This document shows, piece after piece, positions 8,425 to 16,756 of a stretch of DNA of 64,000 bases (position 1 is the stretch's first letter; each line of letters starts with the position of its first letter). The translations under genes and the position numbers were made by a program. The stretch covers positions 1-64,000 of the forward strand of contig CBDFGQ010000006.1 of assembly GCA_965247295.1 (NCBI GenBank), given 5' to 3'. This DNA comes from CBDFGQ01 sp965247295. GTDB taxonomy: Bacteria > Chloroflexota > Dehalococcoidia > Lucifugimonadales > JAGWBF01. The notes beneath the pieces are model-generated. The model was not told the DNA's origin. It saw only the letters and a program-made list of their open reading frames with translations, and ran no database searches.

Positions 8425-10269
8425 CTAACCCACCTTCAACAGCGCCAGGAAGGCTTCCTGGGGCAGCTCCACCCGGCCGATGCGCTTCATTCGCTTCTTT
8501 CCGGCCGCCTGCTTTTCCAGCAGCTTCATCTTCCGCGTTACGTCGCCGCCGTACAGCTTCGCCAGCACGTCCTTCCGCAGCGCAGGAATGGTCTCCCGGG
8601 CGATTATGCGGGACCCGATTCCCGCCTGGACAGTCACCTCGAAAAGCTGGCGTGGGATGACATCCTTCAGCCTTTGCACCAGCGCCTTGCCCCGGTGGTA
8701 GGCCACGTCCCGATGGAGAATCATCGAGAGTGAGTCGACCGGCTCGCCCTGGACGAGCAGGTCCAGGCGCACCAGCGGCGCGGCCTCATAGCCCGCGAAC
8801 TCGTAGTCCAGGGAGGTGTACCCCTGGCTGCGGGATTTCACCTGATCGTACATCTCCTGAAGCAGCTCCGAGAGTGGGAGCTTGAACTCAATGACCACCC
8901 TGGGGTCCAGTGAGGGAATGTCGAAGTTGGTGGATGAGGTGGCGGCCTGGGCGCTACCCAGGTACTCCATGCTCTTATGGCGGCCACGGCGCTGTCGGAC
9001 GATCTCCAGCATGGGGCCGATGAAGCGGGAGGGGGTCACCATGCGGGCATCCAGCCACGGCTCCCGGATCTCCGTCACCCGCTGAGAGGGAGGCAGCTCC
9101 CCCGGGTTGCCCACATCGATGGTTGTGCCGTCGGTCAGCACCACCTCGTAAGACACGCTAGGCGCGGTAATTATAAGGTCCAGCCCGTACTCCCGGTCCA
9201 GCCGTTCCTGGACGATATCCATGTGCAGCAGTCCCAGAAATCCACACCGGAACCCCGCTCCCAGGACCTGGCTGCTCTCGGGGCTGTAGGAGAGGGACGC
9301 GTCGTTTAGCTGGAGCCGCTGAAGCGCCTCTCGCAGGGCCGGATACTGGTTGCCGGCGGTGGGGTAGAGGCCGGCGAACACCATGGGCTTCAAGGGTTGG
9401 TGTCCCATAAGCGGCTCCGCAGCGGGGTCCGAGTCCAGTGTAACGGTGTCGCCGACGCGACAATCGAGAATGCTCTTCAATCCGGTGACAATGTATCCAA
9501 CCTCTCCGGCCTCCAACTGGTCCACCGGGCGAAGCTGAGGGCGGAATACGCCAACTTCCTGGACCTCGGCCGAGACGCCGTTACCCATCAGCCTGCTGCG
9601 CATCCCCGGCCGGATGGCTCCGTCACGGACGCGGACGTAGGCCACCACACCCTTGTATGGGTCGTAGGCCGAGTCGAATATCAGGGCGCGCAGCGGGGCG
9701 CCGCTCTCGCCCCGGGGCGGTGGCACCCGCGCGACGACGGCGTCCAGCAGCTCCCCTACACCCGTGCCATCCTTCGCCGACACCCGGAGCACCTCGTCCG
9801 CCTTGAACCCGAAGGCCTGGACCATCTCTTGGATCACCCGGTCCGGTTCCGCCACGGGCGCGTCTATCTTGTTCACCACGGGAATGATCTCAAGGTCACG
9901 TTCGAGGGCTATATAAACGTTGGCCAGGGTCTGGGCCTGGACCCCCTGAGTAGCGTCGACCACCAGAATGGCCCCTTCGCACGCCGCAAGACTACGCGAC
10001 ACCTCGTATGTGAAATCTACGTGGCCCGGCGTGTCGATGAGGTTCAGCTGGTACTCATCGCCACCGGCGTGGCGGTACGACATTCGTACCGCCTGGGCCT
10101 TGATGGTTATACCACGCTCTCTCTCCAGGTCCATCTGGTCCAGGTACTGGTCCGACATCTCCCGGGCCGGTACCGTCCCCGTTATCTCAAGAAGACGATC
10201 GGCGAGGGTGGACTTGCCGTGGTCGATGTGAGCGATGATGCAGAAATTGCGGATGAGGCGAAGGTCCAT
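8425..10269 (-). CDS. lepA: Elongation factor 4 (LepA), ribosomal back-translocase GTPase
   Basis: This is a full-length 614-residue protein. All GTPase motifs are present: G1 AHIDHGKST near residue 13, G2 RERGITI, G3 DTPGH near 80, G4 NKID near 135 and G5 SAKDG. They are followed by the beta-barrel domain 2, an EF-G-like domain III, and the LepA-specific C-terminal domain (KRMKRIGRVELPQEAFLALLKV). LepA binds the ribosome and moves tRNAs backward after faulty translocation; it acts in the cytosol, partly membrane-associated. The gene is monocistronic and divergent from a small monooxygenase. Its TACAAT -10 lies so close to the ATG that the transcript may be leaderless. Confidence 0.97.
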   Translation of the reverse strand: MDLRLIRNFCIIAHIDHGKSTLADRLLEITGTVPAREMSDQYLDQMDLERERGITIKAQAVRMSYRHAGGDEYQLNLIDTPGHVDFTYEVSRSLAACEGAILVVDATQGVQAQTLANVYIALERDLEIIPVVNKIDAPVAEPDRVIQEMVQAFGFKADEVLRVSAKDGTGVGELLDAVVARVPPPRGESGAPLRALIFDSAYDPYKGVVAYVRVRDGAIRPGMRSRLMGNGVSAEVQEVGVFRPQLRPVDQLEAGEVGYIVTGLKSILDCRVGDTVTLDSDPAAEPLMGHQPLKPMVFAGLYPTAGNQYPALREALQRLQLNDASLSYSPESSQVLGAGFRCGFLGLLHMDIVQERLDREYGLDLIITAPSVSYEVVLTDGTTIDVGNPGELPPSQRVTEIREPWLDARMVTPSRFIGPMLEIVRQRRGRHKSMEYLGSAQAATSSTNFDIPSLDPRVVIEFKLPLSELLQEMYDQVKSRSQGYTSLDYEFAGYEAAPLVRLDLLVQGEPVDSLSMILHRDVAYHRGKALVQRLKDVIPRQLFEVTVQAGIGSRIIARETIPALRKDVLAKLYGGDVTRKMKLLEKQAAGKKRMKRIGRVELPQEAFLALLKVG

Positions 10270-10278
10270 TACCCTCTC

Positions 10279-10307
10279 ATTGTAGCATCACTCAGACCCA
10301 GTTACAG
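10279..10307 (-). promoter_or_regulatory. Promoter of lepA, possibly leaderless
   Basis: On the minus strand a TACAAT hexamer at 10284-10279 ends 10 nt before the lepA ATG (10269). A weak -35 CTGTAA lies 17 nt further upstream. Transcription would begin about 3 nt before the start codon, making the GAGAGGG there part of the promoter spacer rather than a ribosome site. Confidence 0.4.
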
Positions 10308-10389
10308 TGCAAAGGCGGTACGCGGTTCCGTCGAACCCGACGCAGAGACGCTCAACATGGGCCGTCAGTCCCATCAGCTCGGTGTCTGA

Positions 10390-10418
10390 TTGCCGCAGAC
10401 CCGGTCAGTTGCTAGAAT
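10390..10418 (+). promoter_or_regulatory. Promoter of the 10458 monooxygenase gene
   Basis: TTGCCG and TAGAAT are separated by exactly 17 nt. Expected initiation is near 10425, about 33 nt before the ATG, leaving space for the GGAGG at about 10446. Confidence 0.55.
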
Positions 10419-10457
10419 TGGGCTAGCTCCCGACTGAAGAGAATCGGAGGTATACCT

Positions 10458-10775
10458 ATGTACGTTATCATTGCGTGCATCCAGATAGTGCCCGGCCACA
10501 AAGAGGGGTTCATCAAGGCGATGATCGAAGATGCCGAGGGGTCGGTGAACGACGAGCCGGGGTGCCTACGCTTTGACGTGATCCAGGATGCCGGGGATGA
10601 AAACCGGATCTGGCTTTACGAGGTGTACAAGGATGCGGCCGCATTTCAGGCCCACACCGAAGCACCCCACTACAAGAAGTTCGCGGCGACGGTGAAGGAG
10701 TGGCGGGGTGAGGGTCCGGCGGGCGCGGCGCGGGGGAGTTACAACATCTGGCCGCCGGACTCGGGGTGGAAGTAA
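10458..10775 (+). CDS. Antibiotic-biosynthesis-monooxygenase (ABM/YgiN-like) domain protein
   Basis: This is a 105-residue single-domain protein with the ABM pattern IACIQIVPGHKEGFIKAM, then EPGCLRFDVIQD, IWLYEVYKDAAAFQAH and a C-terminal helix KKFAATVKEW. Such proteins are small dimeric ferredoxin-like barrels that act as cofactor-free oxygenases on quinols or polyketides, or as stress-related small enzymes. A GGAGG lies 7 nt before the ATG. It has its own promoter and is divergent from lepA. The substrate cannot be inferred. Confidence 0.8.
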   Translation: MYVIIACIQIVPGHKEGFIKAMIEDAEGSVNDEPGCLRFDVIQDAGDENRIWLYEVYKDAAAFQAHTEAPHYKKFAATVKEWRGEGPAGAARGSYNIWPPDSGWK

Positions 10776-10812
10776 CCCTAAAGCACTCCGGGATTGCGAG
10801 GCTCCAGTCCAG

Positions 10813-11673
10813 TTAGGTCAGGTAGTCCCGCTGCCATCCCGAATATTCGCCGGACCTGAGAATGGCGTCCTGGAGATCCGATGGGGCAGCTTGCTCTCCC
10901 AGGTCTGAGGGCTTGCCTCCATCCTGTACGTGTTTCATGGCATCGTATAGCGCCTTCATCGCCACGAAAAAGGGTTGGTGGCCGCGCAGCGCTATTCGGA
11001 CTCCCTGGGCACGCAGGAACGCCTCATCGTTCAGCTCGCCACCGGTGCTGCCCAGGACCAGCGGCAGATCGGTCGCCTCTCTCACTGCACGGACTTGCTG
11101 CTGCTCCGTGGCACCCACCAACATCAAGGCGTCCACGCCGGTCCCGGAGTAGGCTTGGGCACGCTTCACCGCCTCCGAAAGCGCGGCGTATTGGAGGGCG
11201 CCCGTCCGGGCTATTACCACCACGCCAGTGTCCCGGCCCGCTGCCACGGCGCCGCGGAGCTTGCCTACCATCTCCCCAGTGCTTATCAGCTCCGGCGCGG
11301 ATTTCCCGAATACCGCCGGGAGCGCCGTGTCCTCGATGCTAACCGCGGATGCGCCCGCCGATTCCAGCTCCTCCACCGTCCGCATGGCGTTCAACGCATT
11401 GCCGTAGCCATGGTCCGCGTCCACCATCAGGCCGATATCGGCGGCGCGGGTGATTCTCCGCACCTGGCCCGCAAGCTCCGATAGGGTCAGAACGATGAGG
11501 TCCGGGGCGGCCAGCACCGTCGCAGACGCTATGGAGCCTCCCAGGATGCCCAGGTCTGCGCCCAGGTGCCTCGCTATGCGGGCGGAGACCGGATCGAAGA
11601 CGGAGATGGGATATCCGATGGCGTCTCCCTCCAGGTACTGGCGAAAGCGACACCGGGGTTGGGCTGCGGGCAT
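10813..11673 (-). CDS. Isocitrate lyase/PEP mutase superfamily protein (oxaloacetate decarboxylase-like)
   Basis: This TIM-barrel protein of 286 residues uses the ATG at 11673, which lies 6 nt after GGAGG; the frame also opens two codons earlier, directly against it. Key features are YPISVFDPVSARIARHLGAD, GLMVDADHGYGNALN (Mg-binding Asp and active-site loop), GASAVSIEDTALP, VVVIARTGAL and GVDALMLVGA. The family includes PEP mutase, methylisocitrate lyase and the PA4872-type oxaloacetate decarboxylases. The catalytic KxCG loop of lyases is absent, so decarboxylase or phosphonate-type chemistry is more likely. It is adjacent to other catabolic genes without operon structure. Confidence 0.8.
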   Translation of the reverse strand: MPAAQPRCRFRQYLEGDAIGYPISVFDPVSARIARHLGADLGILGGSIASATVLAAPDLIVLTLSELAGQVRRITRAADIGLMVDADHGYGNALNAMRTVEELESAGASAVSIEDTALPAVFGKSAPELISTGEMVGKLRGAVAAGRDTGVVVIARTGALQYAALSEAVKRAQAYSGTGVDALMLVGATEQQQVRAVREATDLPLVLGSTGGELNDEAFLRAQGVRIALRGHQPFFVAMKALYDAMKHVQDGGKPSDLGEQAAPSDLQDAILRSGEYSGWQRDYLT

Positions 11674-11773
11674 ATTCATCCTCCGAATGGGTTAAATAGG
11701 CTGGGCGGCCCTGGGTAGAGGCTGCCCTCAAATATACTTATGGCGGTGGCGAGAGGCAGGAGCCCGATGATGG

Positions 11774-12028
11774 TTATCGGCCCGTCCCTCGTTGGAGCGC
11801 GGTCAATATCGTCTCCGCCAGCAGGCGGGCCGACTCGGGGCTTAGCTCGACGGCTATGCGAGCACCCACACCGCGATCGGGATTAACAAAGTCGATACTC
11901 AGCGCGTGTTCAAGGGGCATATGGGATGGATGATCGTAGGACACGTTCGCCTGCCGAAGAGGGAACCATCCCCCTGGGCCCTTTCCGCTGCCTTCCAAGT
12001 CAGTTTTTTCCACTATCATGGTGCACAT
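11774..12028 (-). CDS. Small DUF6295-like protein
   Basis: This 84-residue protein begins MCTMIVEKTDLEGSGKGPGG. It continues with WFPLRQANVSYDHPSHMPLE and ARIAVELSPESARLLAETIL. The MCT start, GSGKGP and YDHP...EHALSIDF pattern recalls DUF6295, a small uncharacterised family of actinobacteria and Chloroflexota; I recall this from memory and it is unchecked. The start has GGGAG 7 nt upstream. It is encoded just downstream of the dienelactone hydrolase on the same strand (63 nt apart), so co-transcription is plausible. Function is unknown. Confidence 0.65.
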   Translation of the reverse strand: MCTMIVEKTDLEGSGKGPGGWFPLRQANVSYDHPSHMPLEHALSIDFVNPDRGVGARIAVELSPESARLLAETILTALQRGTGR

Positions 12029-12091
12029 TGAGCATCTCCCTTAATGAGCCTATACGCCGTTACTGAACACCGATGGCCGCTAGAATGGGTC

Positions 12092-12847
12092 TCAGGCGAG
12101 GTACTTTTCGAAGAAGGCGAACAGCTTCTCCCAACCGTCGACCGCCTGCTCCTGCCGGTACATGGCCCTGTCGTAATAAAAGAACCCGTGCCCGGCCTTG
12201 GGATACATGTGGAACTCAAAGGTCTTGCCATGCTTCTTCAGCTCCTCCTCATGCTGCTTTACCTGGTCAGGAGGAGGGCTCTGGTCATCCTCTCCGAAAA
12301 GCCCCAGCAACGGGCAGGTCAGGTCCTTGGTGTACTCGATGGGCGCAACGGGCTGCTTGGGCGTCAACTCATCCTTTGACATCACCACTCTCCCACCCCA
12401 GCAATCGACCGCTGCGTCAAACCCCCGGATCTTACATGCGGCCAGAAAGGTCTGCCGTCCCGCCGAACACGTCCCGAACACGCCCACTTTGCCGTTCGTG
12501 TACGGCAACGACCTTAGGAACCTCATGGCGCCCTCCATGTCCCCCAAAGCCTGGTCGTCCGAAACACCTCCATCGGCTCGGACCTTTGCCGCCACGTCTT
12601 CGGGCGTCCCGTGTCCCTCGCGGCAGTACAGGTTGGGAGAGATTGCGACGTACCCGTGGTGAGCGAATCTTCGGGTGAACTCCTTGTACAGCTCGTCCCA
12701 GCCCGGGGCGTGGTGGGCCAAGACCACCCCAGGGAATGGTCCTGTGCCAAGCGGCCGAGCGAGATAGGCGTTGATTGCGTCTCCCTTATGGCCCTGCATT
12801 CCAATCGTTTCCGCCAGCATGCCTTCGTACGTATCGGTCGTGTACAT
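12092..12847 (-). CDS. Dienelactone hydrolase family protein
   Basis: The ATG at 12847 follows GGAGG by 6 nt and gives 251 residues. The fold is alpha/beta hydrolase of the DLH type. PFPGVVLAHHAPGWDELYKE is the oxyanion strand region. The nucleophile elbow VFGTCSAGRQ has Cys rather than Ser, as in carboxymethylenebutenolidase. The acid is in FGEDDQSPP and the His in PKAGHGFF. DLH enzymes open lactone rings in chloroaromatic degradation, though many relatives are general esterases. A -10-like TATAAT lies at 12922-12927 on the minus strand without a clear -35. The DUF6295-like gene follows. Confidence 0.88.
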   Translation of the reverse strand: MYTTDTYEGMLAETIGMQGHKGDAINAYLARPLGTGPFPGVVLAHHAPGWDELYKEFTRRFAHHGYVAISPNLYCREGHGTPEDVAAKVRADGGVSDDQALGDMEGAMRFLRSLPYTNGKVGVFGTCSAGRQTFLAACKIRGFDAAVDCWGGRVVMSKDELTPKQPVAPIEYTKDLTCPLLGLFGEDDQSPPPDQVKQHEEELKKHGKTFEFHMYPKAGHGFFYYDRAMYRQEQAVDGWEKLFAFFEKYLA

Positions 12848-12853
12848 GTCCAA

Positions 12854-13193
12854 CCTCCGTTTTTTCTATTTCCTCAAACAGGGGCGGGCTTAGCCAGGCC
12901 TGAGCAAAGAGTCACACCAGTATTATACCCATGCTCTGTTTCTCACCTGCCTTCCTCTCCGACCAAGTCGAGAGTGTCGATGAGCGAAGCATCATCGAAC
13001 CTGGCCCCCAACCTGGCAGGGAAGGAGGGGTTATACCTGTGGGACACCCCTTCGGCAGGCTCTCAGACTCCCGTCAAAGGGGCTTCGCCCCTCTGCACAC
13101 CCCATTTTCATCGGACTGCTAGAAGCCGTGTGCCTAGACTCGATTCAAATGGGGACCCACACCCATCTCAGACGGGACTTGGCGAACAAAACG
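12854..13193. other. Intergenic stretch holding a stem-loop and a -10-like site
   Basis: About 340 bp lie between the MFS gene and the dienelactone hydrolase, both on the minus strand. It contains a TATAAT (12922-12927, minus) for the downstream gene. At 13078-13092 is a GC-rich stem-loop (AGGGGC, loop TTC, GCCCCT) followed on the minus strand by TTT, a candidate terminator for the MFS gene. No gene is seen. Confidence 0.45.
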
Positions 13194-14546
13194 CTAGCCT
13201 GGGGAACGGACTTCGGACGGCAGCAACCGCTCCCAGTCAGGGGTCAGCCCGCGGGAGGTGGGCGGCAGGAGCAGTATCGAGACCAGGCCCACCAGGCTCA
13301 GGGCAGAAGAAAGGATCACCGCGCTCTGGAAATCGCCGGTTATATCCCACAAGAAGCCGCCGACCAACGGTCCCATTGCCATTCCAATGCCGTTTCCCAG
13401 CATCTGCGACCCGTAGACCGTGCCTATGGGGGCGCTGCCGAAGTACTGCCGGTTGATGATTGGGAAGGCCGGTACCTCTCCGCCAAGGCCAATGCCGAAG
13501 AGACCCGCAAAAAGGTAGAACGTCCAGACATCCTGCGTCAACAGAAGAATGACGGGGGGAAGGACCTGCAAGGAGAAGCATACGGCCATGACACCCTTGC
13601 TTCCCAGTTGATCCGCCAATATCGGGACCACAAATCGGGCGACCATGCTGACGGCGGTGAGGGTAACATAGGCCCCAATCGCCGCATCCCGCGATAGGCC
13701 GCGGTCCATGGCCATGGCAACCAGGAATACTATGAAGATGTTGTGGCCCATGCACCCCCAGAAGTGAATCCCGATGAGGTTCCAGAAGGCGCCTGTCCGC
13801 CGGGCCTCACCAAGGAACACGCTGGTCCTTATCTTGGCCGCGTCATCCGCCTGTACCCTGTTGATGGGTTCATCGCCGCGGGCGCCGACGGGCCGCAAAC
13901 CTAATTCAGCGGGCTCGTTGTAAAAATGACGTATCAGCAATAGCAGGACCACTCCACCTATGATGCCGGGCAACCAGAAGGTCCACTTCAGACCGAACTC
14001 GGCGAAAAGGTACGCAATCAAGGGGATCAGGAGCACGGTTCCCGCGCTCTGGAGGGCCTGCAAGGTCCCCATAGCGACGCCGAGGCGCGTCTTGAACCAG
14101 ACGGTGACTCCCGACACCAGCGGCACCTGGAATACGGCCATGGCGGCGCCCAGCAGGATGCCGAATGAGAGGTAGAAGTGCCAAATCTGGGTCATGGCCC
14201 CGGTAAGCAGCATGCCCGCGATGAACAGCAGGGCCCCCAGAACCATCATTCGGCGTACCCCGTGCCGGTCCCCCATCCAACCCATCACGGGACCCAAGAG
14301 CCCCGAGAGAAGCCACTGGATGCTGAAGCCAAAGGCGATGGCGCCGTAGCTCCAGCCAAGCCCTTCAGGGTCTTGCAGGTGGGGTATCAACACGGTGGCC
14401 GAAAACCGGATGGATGAGCTGATCATCCACATCGCCGCGGCCACCGTTACGATGACCCACGCGTAGTGTATCCGCCTCGTTCCGACGGAAAGGCCACTGT
14501 GGCTTACGCTTACGGCCAGCTTGCCGAGCGCGTTGAATTTCAGCAT
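13194..14546 (-). CDS. Major facilitator superfamily transporter (MCT/OFA-like)
   Basis: This 450-residue integral membrane protein has about 12 hydrophobic helices. The first is WVIVTVAAAMWMISSSI near residue 30. An MFS signature loop occurs between helices 2 and 3 (GWMGDRHGVRRMM), and a longer central cytoplasmic loop falls around residues 205-240. The YAWVIVTVAAAMWMISSSIRFS start and QALQSAGTVLLIPLIAYL resemble monocarboxylate/oxalate-formate type transporters. It probably imports a small organic anion across the inner membrane; the substrate is unknown. It is a single gene, with a candidate terminator hairpin downstream. Confidence 0.85.
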   Translation of the reverse strand: MLKFNALGKLAVSVSHSGLSVGTRRIHYAWVIVTVAAAMWMISSSIRFSATVLIPHLQDPEGLGWSYGAIAFGFSIQWLLSGLLGPVMGWMGDRHGVRRMMVLGALLFIAGMLLTGAMTQIWHFYLSFGILLGAAMAVFQVPLVSGVTVWFKTRLGVAMGTLQALQSAGTVLLIPLIAYLFAEFGLKWTFWLPGIIGGVVLLLLIRHFYNEPAELGLRPVGARGDEPINRVQADDAAKIRTSVFLGEARRTGAFWNLIGIHFWGCMGHNIFIVFLVAMAMDRGLSRDAAIGAYVTLTAVSMVARFVVPILADQLGSKGVMAVCFSLQVLPPVILLLTQDVWTFYLFAGLFGIGLGGEVPAFPIINRQYFGSAPIGTVYGSQMLGNGIGMAMGPLVGGFLWDITGDFQSAVILSSALSLVGLVSILLLPPTSRGLTPDWERLLPSEVRSPG

Positions 14547-15023
14547 CCCTGGTCTTCCAAGCGGTCAACTCCCATATTAAGCCGGCGGCACCCAACGAGG
14601 ACGCCCTTGTCAGATGTTCGCAGCCTACCCGCCGACTGTTCTCGTGTCAATGCCCTGAAGTTCTTCCTCGTTATCGGGGTTTTGGCGCCCCGTGGCTGCA
14701 CATCGAACCTACCGGTCAGCAAAACCCCCGCCTGGACCAGCCGGCGGGGCTTATCATACCTGGCTCTGGACCTAATTCTTGGTGGGCCTAACGGGACAAT
14801 ATCAAGAACTCTTAGCCTGACCTTTTCATTTGCAGCTTAAACCAGCCCGTGGTAGAAATCCAGGCTCGCTGCTCCTGGCCTAATGGCAAGTTAACACCAT
14901 GGACGGGGTTGCCTGCGAGGACTGAGGCCCAGCGGTCCCAAAAATGATGATACTACGAAGCCCAAGGCAGCGCCGCGCGTTAGCTGTCTTGCTCAGGCCG
15001 TCTTGGCCACTGCTCACCCCCTC
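14547..15023. other. Intergenic stretch with one hairpin
   Basis: About 480 bp lie between the divergent MFS and ArsR genes. The only structure seen is a 7-bp stem (CCCCGCC at 14726-14732 and GGCGGGG at 14743-14749), followed on the minus strand by GTTTT. It looks like an orphan intrinsic terminator, possibly left from a lost gene. No coding region is supported. Confidence 0.4.
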
Positions 15024-15052
15024 TTGACAGCCTACGGCTGTAGCGTTAGGCT
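15024..15052 (+). promoter_or_regulatory. Promoter of the arsR-type module
   Basis: TTGACA at 15024 and TAGGCT at 15047 are separated by 17 nt. Initiation is expected near 15059, only about 6 nt before the ATG at 15065, with no Shine-Dalgarno sequence. The transcript would be nearly leaderless. Confidence 0.6.
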
Positions 15053-15053
15053 T

Positions 15054-15081
15054 TATTCAACCTTATGGTTGAATATATTCA
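15054..15081. promoter_or_regulatory. Palindromic operator overlapping the arsR-type start codon
   Basis: Perfect 9-bp arms TATTCAACC (15054-15062) and GGTTGAATA (15067-15075) flank TTAT. The right arm also begins a second perfect palindrome, TGAATATATTCA (15070-15081). The sites cover the predicted transcription start and the ATG, as expected for autorepression by the encoded winged-helix regulator. That regulator is the binder is inference. Confidence 0.65.
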
Positions 15082-15430
15082 CAATGACCTCAACGCCACC
15101 TACGCGGCTCTTGCCGATCCATCACGACGAGCCATCCTCTCTCGCCTGAGAGCTGGGGAGCTACGGGTGACACAGATTTATGAGCCCTTTGATATTTCTC
15201 TCAATGCCGTATCCAAGCACCTCAAGACGCTGGAGAAAGCTGGGTTAGTTCGGCGGAGCATCAGAGGTCGAGACCATTATTTCGAACTCATCGCCGAGCC
15301 TCTCATGGAAGCCTCTGACTGGATCGAGAGCTACCGGGCATTTTGGGAACTGCGACTCAATGCGCTGGAATCGTTTTTGGAAAACCAACAGGAGAAACCT
15401 CAAAGGGACGAAATGTATGGCAAACCCTGA
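15065..15430 (+). CDS. ArsR-family winged-helix transcriptional regulator
   Basis: This 121-residue regulator has a near-complete HTH core: AALADPSRRAILSRLRAGEL, RVTQIYEPFDISLNAVSKHL (recognition helix with the SxHL motif) and KTLEKAGLVRRSIRGRDHYFEL (wing). The metal-binding ELCVCDL motif of ArsR/SmtB is absent. This belongs instead to the metal-independent group usually encoded beside AHSA1-domain proteins. Its stop overlaps the start of such a gene by 14 nt. The ATG lies inside a palindromic operator, so the gene is likely self-repressed. Confidence 0.9.
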   Translation: MVEYIHNDLNATYAALADPSRRAILSRLRAGELRVTQIYEPFDISLNAVSKHLKTLEKAGLVRRSIRGRDHYFELIAEPLMEASDWIESYRAFWELRLNALESFLENQQEKPQRDEMYGKP

Positions 15431-15872
15431 TGCCTCGAGGGAGGTGGTGCACATCCACCGGATGTTACCAGCCACGCCGGATGCAGTGTTTTTAGCCTGG
15501 ACCAATCCAGATAGCTTGAGCCGATGGATTTCACCGTATGGGTCCGCGTCCGTGAATCTTGATCTCCGAGTTGGGGGCGCATTTGAAATCAACATGAAGG
15601 GCGACGACACAGAGATACGCCACACGGGGGAGTACCGTGAGATCGATCCACCCTATCTTCTCGTCTTCACCTGGCAATCGGATCATACGGGACCGAATCC
15701 GACTCTCGTCACGATTTCACTGAAGCGCCAAGGTGACCTAACTGAATTGACTCTGACCCATCAGCTGTTGCCGCCCGATCGAGTGGAATCCCATGAAGGC
15801 GGGTGGAATCTGATTATCGAAAAGCTCTTTGGGCACCTTTGTAATGCCATTGGGCCCCTACGGGGAGGTTAA
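15417..15872 (+). CDS. AHSA1/SRPBCC domain protein partnered with the ArsR-type regulator
   Basis: This 151-residue protein uses the ATG at 15417, overlapping the regulator. It has the AHSA1 (Aha1 C-terminal-like, START/SRPBCC) fold: VVHIHRMLPATPDAVFLAWT, DSLSRWISPYGSASVNLDLR, GGAFEINM, GEYREIDPPYLLVFTW and a terminal helix. These helix-grip proteins bind hydrophobic small molecules. Their tight pairing with ArsR-type repressors suggests they bind or modify the same ligand the regulator senses. A ligand is not predictable from sequence. Confidence 0.88.
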   Translation: MANPDASREVVHIHRMLPATPDAVFLAWTNPDSLSRWISPYGSASVNLDLRVGGAFEINMKGDDTEIRHTGEYREIDPPYLLVFTWQSDHTGPNPTLVTISLKRQGDLTELTLTHQLLPPDRVESHEGGWNLIIEKLFGHLCNAIGPLRGG

Positions 15873-15873
15873 G

Positions 15874-16176
15874 ATGACCGTCTACAAGACTGCTGTTTTT
15901 CGAGTCCGCGAAGATGGCGTGGGCGAGGCGTTGGGGGCTATCCGAAGGTTCGTCGAGCACGTGAAGGACAGCGAGCCAGGAACCCTACAGTACATTTCGG
16001 TCCAGTCGACAACCGAACCCACAAGGTTCCTACACTTTTTTATTTTTGAGGACGAAGCCGCGGAGCAAAAACATGCAACATCGGACCATGTGCGTAAGTT
16101 CACGGATATCCTTTACCCGCTAGTGAACGGCGACGCTGTCGAGTTCACCGACTACCACCTTGTGGCCTCGACGTAA
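15874..16176 (+). CDS. ABM-type small monooxygenase-like protein
   Basis: This 100-residue protein starts at the ATG at 15874, with GGGGAGG upstream and only 1 nt after the previous stop. Segments YKTAVFRVREDGVGEALGAI, EPGTLQYISVQS, RFLHFFIFEDEAAEQKH and FTDILYPLV fit the ABM/dimeric ferredoxin-barrel pattern. Together with the AHSA1 and SRPBCC neighbours it forms a three-enzyme module under the ArsR-type regulator, perhaps oxidising a hydrophobic aromatic compound. Catalytic residues are not defined in this family. Confidence 0.75.
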   Translation: MTVYKTAVFRVREDGVGEALGAIRRFVEHVKDSEPGTLQYISVQSTTEPTRFLHFFIFEDEAAEQKHATSDHVRKFTDILYPLVNGDAVEFTDYHLVAST

Positions 16177-16184
16177 CGTACTTC

Positions 16185-16199
16185 ATATTCACTGAATAT
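16185..16199. promoter_or_regulatory. Second TATTCA/TGAATA palindrome in the ArsR module
   Basis: ATATTCA and TGAATAT are perfect inverted repeats around one central base. They use the same half-site as the operator at 15054-15081 and lie just before the SRPBCC gene. This suggests a second binding site of the same regulator. Confidence 0.5.
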
Positions 16200-16217
16200 T
16201 CCTGCGGAGGTGATGTC

Positions 16218-16661
16218 ATGGCTATCGATGTCATAGCAGAGGTGACGATCAATCGATCACGAGAGGACGTAGCGAAATACGCTATGAACCCTGACCATGA
16301 CGCCGTTTGGATCAGCGGCATCTCAGAAGCAAGGATGCTGACCGAACCGCCCGTGGGCGAAGGTACACAAGTGAGCCGCGTGGCGTCGTTTTTAGGGAAG
16401 CGGATCGATTACGTACTGGAAGTGGTTGGATACGAACCCAAATCCCTTCTCACTATGCGGTCCATCAAGGGCCCCTTCCCAATGAAGGTTACCTATGAAT
16501 TTGAAGAGGCTCCAAGCGGTACCCTTGCCCGAATAAGAATCGAGGGCGAGGCAAGCGTGTTCTACAAGCTAGCGGGGCCGCTAATGTCCCGCGGTGTCAA
16601 GCGGAGTATCACCAACGATCTCAAGACTCTAAAGGACTTGCTGGAGTCAGGAGCCGCCTAG
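16218..16661 (+). CDS. SRPBCC (polyketide cyclase/dehydrase-like) protein
   Basis: This 147-residue helix-grip protein starts at an ATG with GGAGG 7 nt upstream. The pattern DVIAEVTINRSREDVAKYAM, DAVWISGISEARMLTEPPVG, VLEVVGYEPKSLLTMRS and a C-terminal amphipathic helix (SITNDLKTLKDLLES) is typical of the Polyketide_cyc2 family. Such proteins hold a hydrophobic ligand in the groove. It is the fourth gene of the ArsR module, 41 nt after the ABM gene, with its own palindrome in between. The exact reaction is unknown. Confidence 0.82.
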   Translation: MAIDVIAEVTINRSREDVAKYAMNPDHDAVWISGISEARMLTEPPVGEGTQVSRVASFLGKRIDYVLEVVGYEPKSLLTMRSIKGPFPMKVTYEFEEAPSGTLARIRIEGEASVFYKLAGPLMSRGVKRSITNDLKTLKDLLESGAA

Positions 16662-16756
16662 GCCTAAATCCTACCTTCAAGGTCGTCCTACCCACCTGCG
16701 CTTGGATGCAGACCGAACGTCTCTTCCCCACTGACCAAGAGTTTTTAAAACCGATT

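Noticed and set aside
9397..10389. Long plus-strand frame opposite lepA
   Set aside because: It is the antisense shadow of a fully conserved gene in GC-rich DNA, with no ribosome site or family motif.
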